A DNA stretch of 64,000 nt from positions 124,001 to 188,000 of the forward strand of contig NZ_KB895545.1 of assembly GCF_000374925.1 (NCBI RefSeq), read 5' to 3'. The notes beneath the pieces were generated by a model. The model was not told the DNA's origin, did not search any database, and was given only the letters and a program-made list of their open reading frames with translations. The DNA comes from Arthrobacter sp. 131MFCol6.1. GTDB lineage: Bacteria > Actinomycetota > Actinomycetes > Actinomycetales > Micrococcaceae. Within the stretch, counting starts at the first letter, position 1. Each line of letters begins with the position of its first letter. Positions 63,227 through 64,000 of the stretch are shown here, piece after piece. The position numbers were made by a program, and so were the translations under genes.

Positions 63227-63792
63227 GACCCTGTTGTTGGGCCGGCGAAGTTGACGTCGGCCGCGTTGACCGTTCCCGCCGTCCGCCCCGGCGCCTTGTG
63301 GTACTGCCAGTACAGATTGGTGTGGGCCACCACCAGTGCCGGCGGCGGCGCGCCATAATCGGTCAGGTCCTCGGTGGTGTGAGCGTCCGCGACCAGCGTG
63401 ACATCGTAGCCGCGGGTGATCGCGCCGTGCAGGGTCGAGCGGATGCACTCGTCGGTCTGCGCACCGGCCAGGAAGACACGGCCGATGCCCCGCCCGGCCA
63501 GCACGGACTCCAGGTCGGTGCCCTCGAAGGCGTCGCTGTACTCCTTGGCCACGAGTGGCTCCGAACCGCGGCGCGCGAGCTCCGGCACATACTGCCAGCC
63601 GTCGCTGCCGTGCGGCAGGTCCTCGCCGCTGTGCTGGACCCAGACGACGTCCACCCCGGTACCGCGCGCCTTGTCCACGAGGGCGGCGATGGTCGCGACG
63701 ACGTCGTCGCGACGGTAGGCCTCCGCGACGACGCCGACCTGCATATCGACGACGAGCAGTGCCGTGTTGGGGCGGTTGACGAGCGTGGTCAT
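63223..63792 (-). CDS. Isochorismatase-family cysteine hydrolase
   Basis: 189 residues. The catalytic triad of the family is visible: D16 in LLVVDMQVGV, a lysine in LVAKEYSDAFEGTDLE, and the cysteine in AGAQTDECIRSTLHGA. Such enzymes hydrolyse small amides (nicotinamide, ureido compounds) or vinyl ethers; no neighbour suggests which. GGGAGG precedes the ATG. Confidence 0.9.
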   Translation of the reverse strand: MTTLVNRPNTALLVVDMQVGVVAEAYRRDDVVATIAALVDKARGTGVDVVWVQHSGEDLPHGSDGWQYVPELARRGSEPLVAKEYSDAFEGTDLESVLAGRGIGRVFLAGAQTDECIRSTLHGAITRGYDVTLVADAHTTEDLTDYGAPPPALVVAHTNLYWQYHKAPGRTAGTVNAADVNFAGPTTGS

Positions 63793-63846
63793 GGTGCCTC
63801 CCGGATCGTGGCTGTCACTGCCTGCCTACTCTAATCCCCGCCCCTA

Positions 63847-63915
63847 AAGCAACGCGGGGTCACTTACGGCCCATGATCCGGTGTCGGATGGGCGCGAAGT
63901 GACCCCTCGTTGCTT
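63847..63915. repeat. 28-bp-arm inverted repeat between two minus-strand genes
   Basis: Arms of 28 nt (AAGCAACGCGGGGTCACTT, then ACGGCCCAT in the first arm) match with three mismatches around a 13-nt loop. It lies 15 nt downstream of the edge gene's stop, upstream of the isochorismatase gene, where it could terminate the edge gene's transcript. No T-run. Confidence 0.8.
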
Positions 63916-63930
63916 GGAAGGGGTGGCGCG

Positions 63931-64000
63931 TCAGTCGACCTGGGGGAAGCCGAGGTCGATCACCGAGGTGGACGGGTCCGGCCAGCGGGTGGTGACTACC
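63931..64000 (-). CDS. C-terminal 22 codons of an unidentified gene (cut by window edge)
   Basis: The minus-strand frame ending in TGA reads VVTTRWPDPSTSVIDLGFPQ then VD. The codon bias fits coding sequence and the stop precedes a long inverted repeat, but the fragment is too short to identify. Confidence 0.5.
   Translation of the reverse strand, partial: VVTTRWPDPSTSVIDLGFPQVD

Overview
The window is about 64 kb of GC-rich chromosome from an actinobacterium, most like Arthrobacter, Pseudarthrobacter or a relative in the Micrococcaceae. The evidence is the strong third-position GC bias, frequent GTG starts, an AccA1/AccD1-type acyl-CoA carboxylase, an alpha2-type glycyl-tRNA synthetase, a DivIVA-domain protein beside cdsA, and the rpsB-tsf-pyrH-frr-cdsA gene order. 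The genus is inferred from gene content, not from a database search. I see no prophage, insertion sequence, CRISPR array or rRNA.

Layout. (1) 1-2.5 kb: rseP and dxr, minus strand. (2) 2.6-31 kb: a carbon-acquisition block. It holds a lipase-maturation-factor homologue; a tripartite tricarboxylate transporter (tctCBA) divergent from its sensor kinase and regulator; a seven-gene acyl-CoA catabolic operon (accD1-accA1-acyl-CoA dehydrogenase-scoA-scoB-MaoC-CitE) with a divergent TetR regulator; bkdABC with a divergent Lrp/AsnC regulator; and two sodium/acetate-type symporters, each with a DUF485-type partner, around a LytS/LytTR two-component pair. (3) 31-36 kb: the core run DivIVA-cdsA-frr-pyrH-tsf-rpsB. 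(4) 36-45 kb: an M23 peptidase, a glutaryl-CoA-dehydrogenase-like enzyme behind a perfect 28-bp palindrome, a CAU-anticodon tRNA, a GT4 glycosyltransferase, membrane proteins, and two tandem tRNA-Asn genes. (5) 45-51 kb: dnaG, dgt, dusB and a YibE/F protein. (6) 51-57 kb: an FAD oxidoreductase, a tightly packed hydrolase-DUF1295-acyltransferase operon, and an AtoE-type short-chain fatty acid transporter. (7) 57-64 kb: a GNAT protein, glyS, a YdcZ-type transporter, an S4 protein, esterases, a SHOCT-domain protein, an isochorismatase-like hydrolase and the 3' end of one more gene.

How it fits together. BkdABC turns branched-chain 2-oxo acids into acyl-CoAs. The dehydrogenase, biotin carboxylase, MaoC hydratase, CitE lyase and CoA transferase can carry isovaleryl-CoA to acetyl-CoA and acetoacetate. 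The order closely matches the leucine/itaconate region of Mycobacterium tuberculosis (Rv2495c-Rv2506). The Tct, ActP-like and AtoE transporters would feed the same acetyl-CoA/carboxylate economy. CRP/GlxR-like motifs (TGTGA-N6-TCACA type) occur in four of the divergent control regions, which suggests shared catabolite control.

The most unusual non-coding features are a 14-nt tandem array directly upstream of glyS, several short-period tandem arrays placed just after stop codons, a 193-bp direct duplication carrying a palindrome related to one 5.8 kb away, and long inverted repeats between convergent genes.
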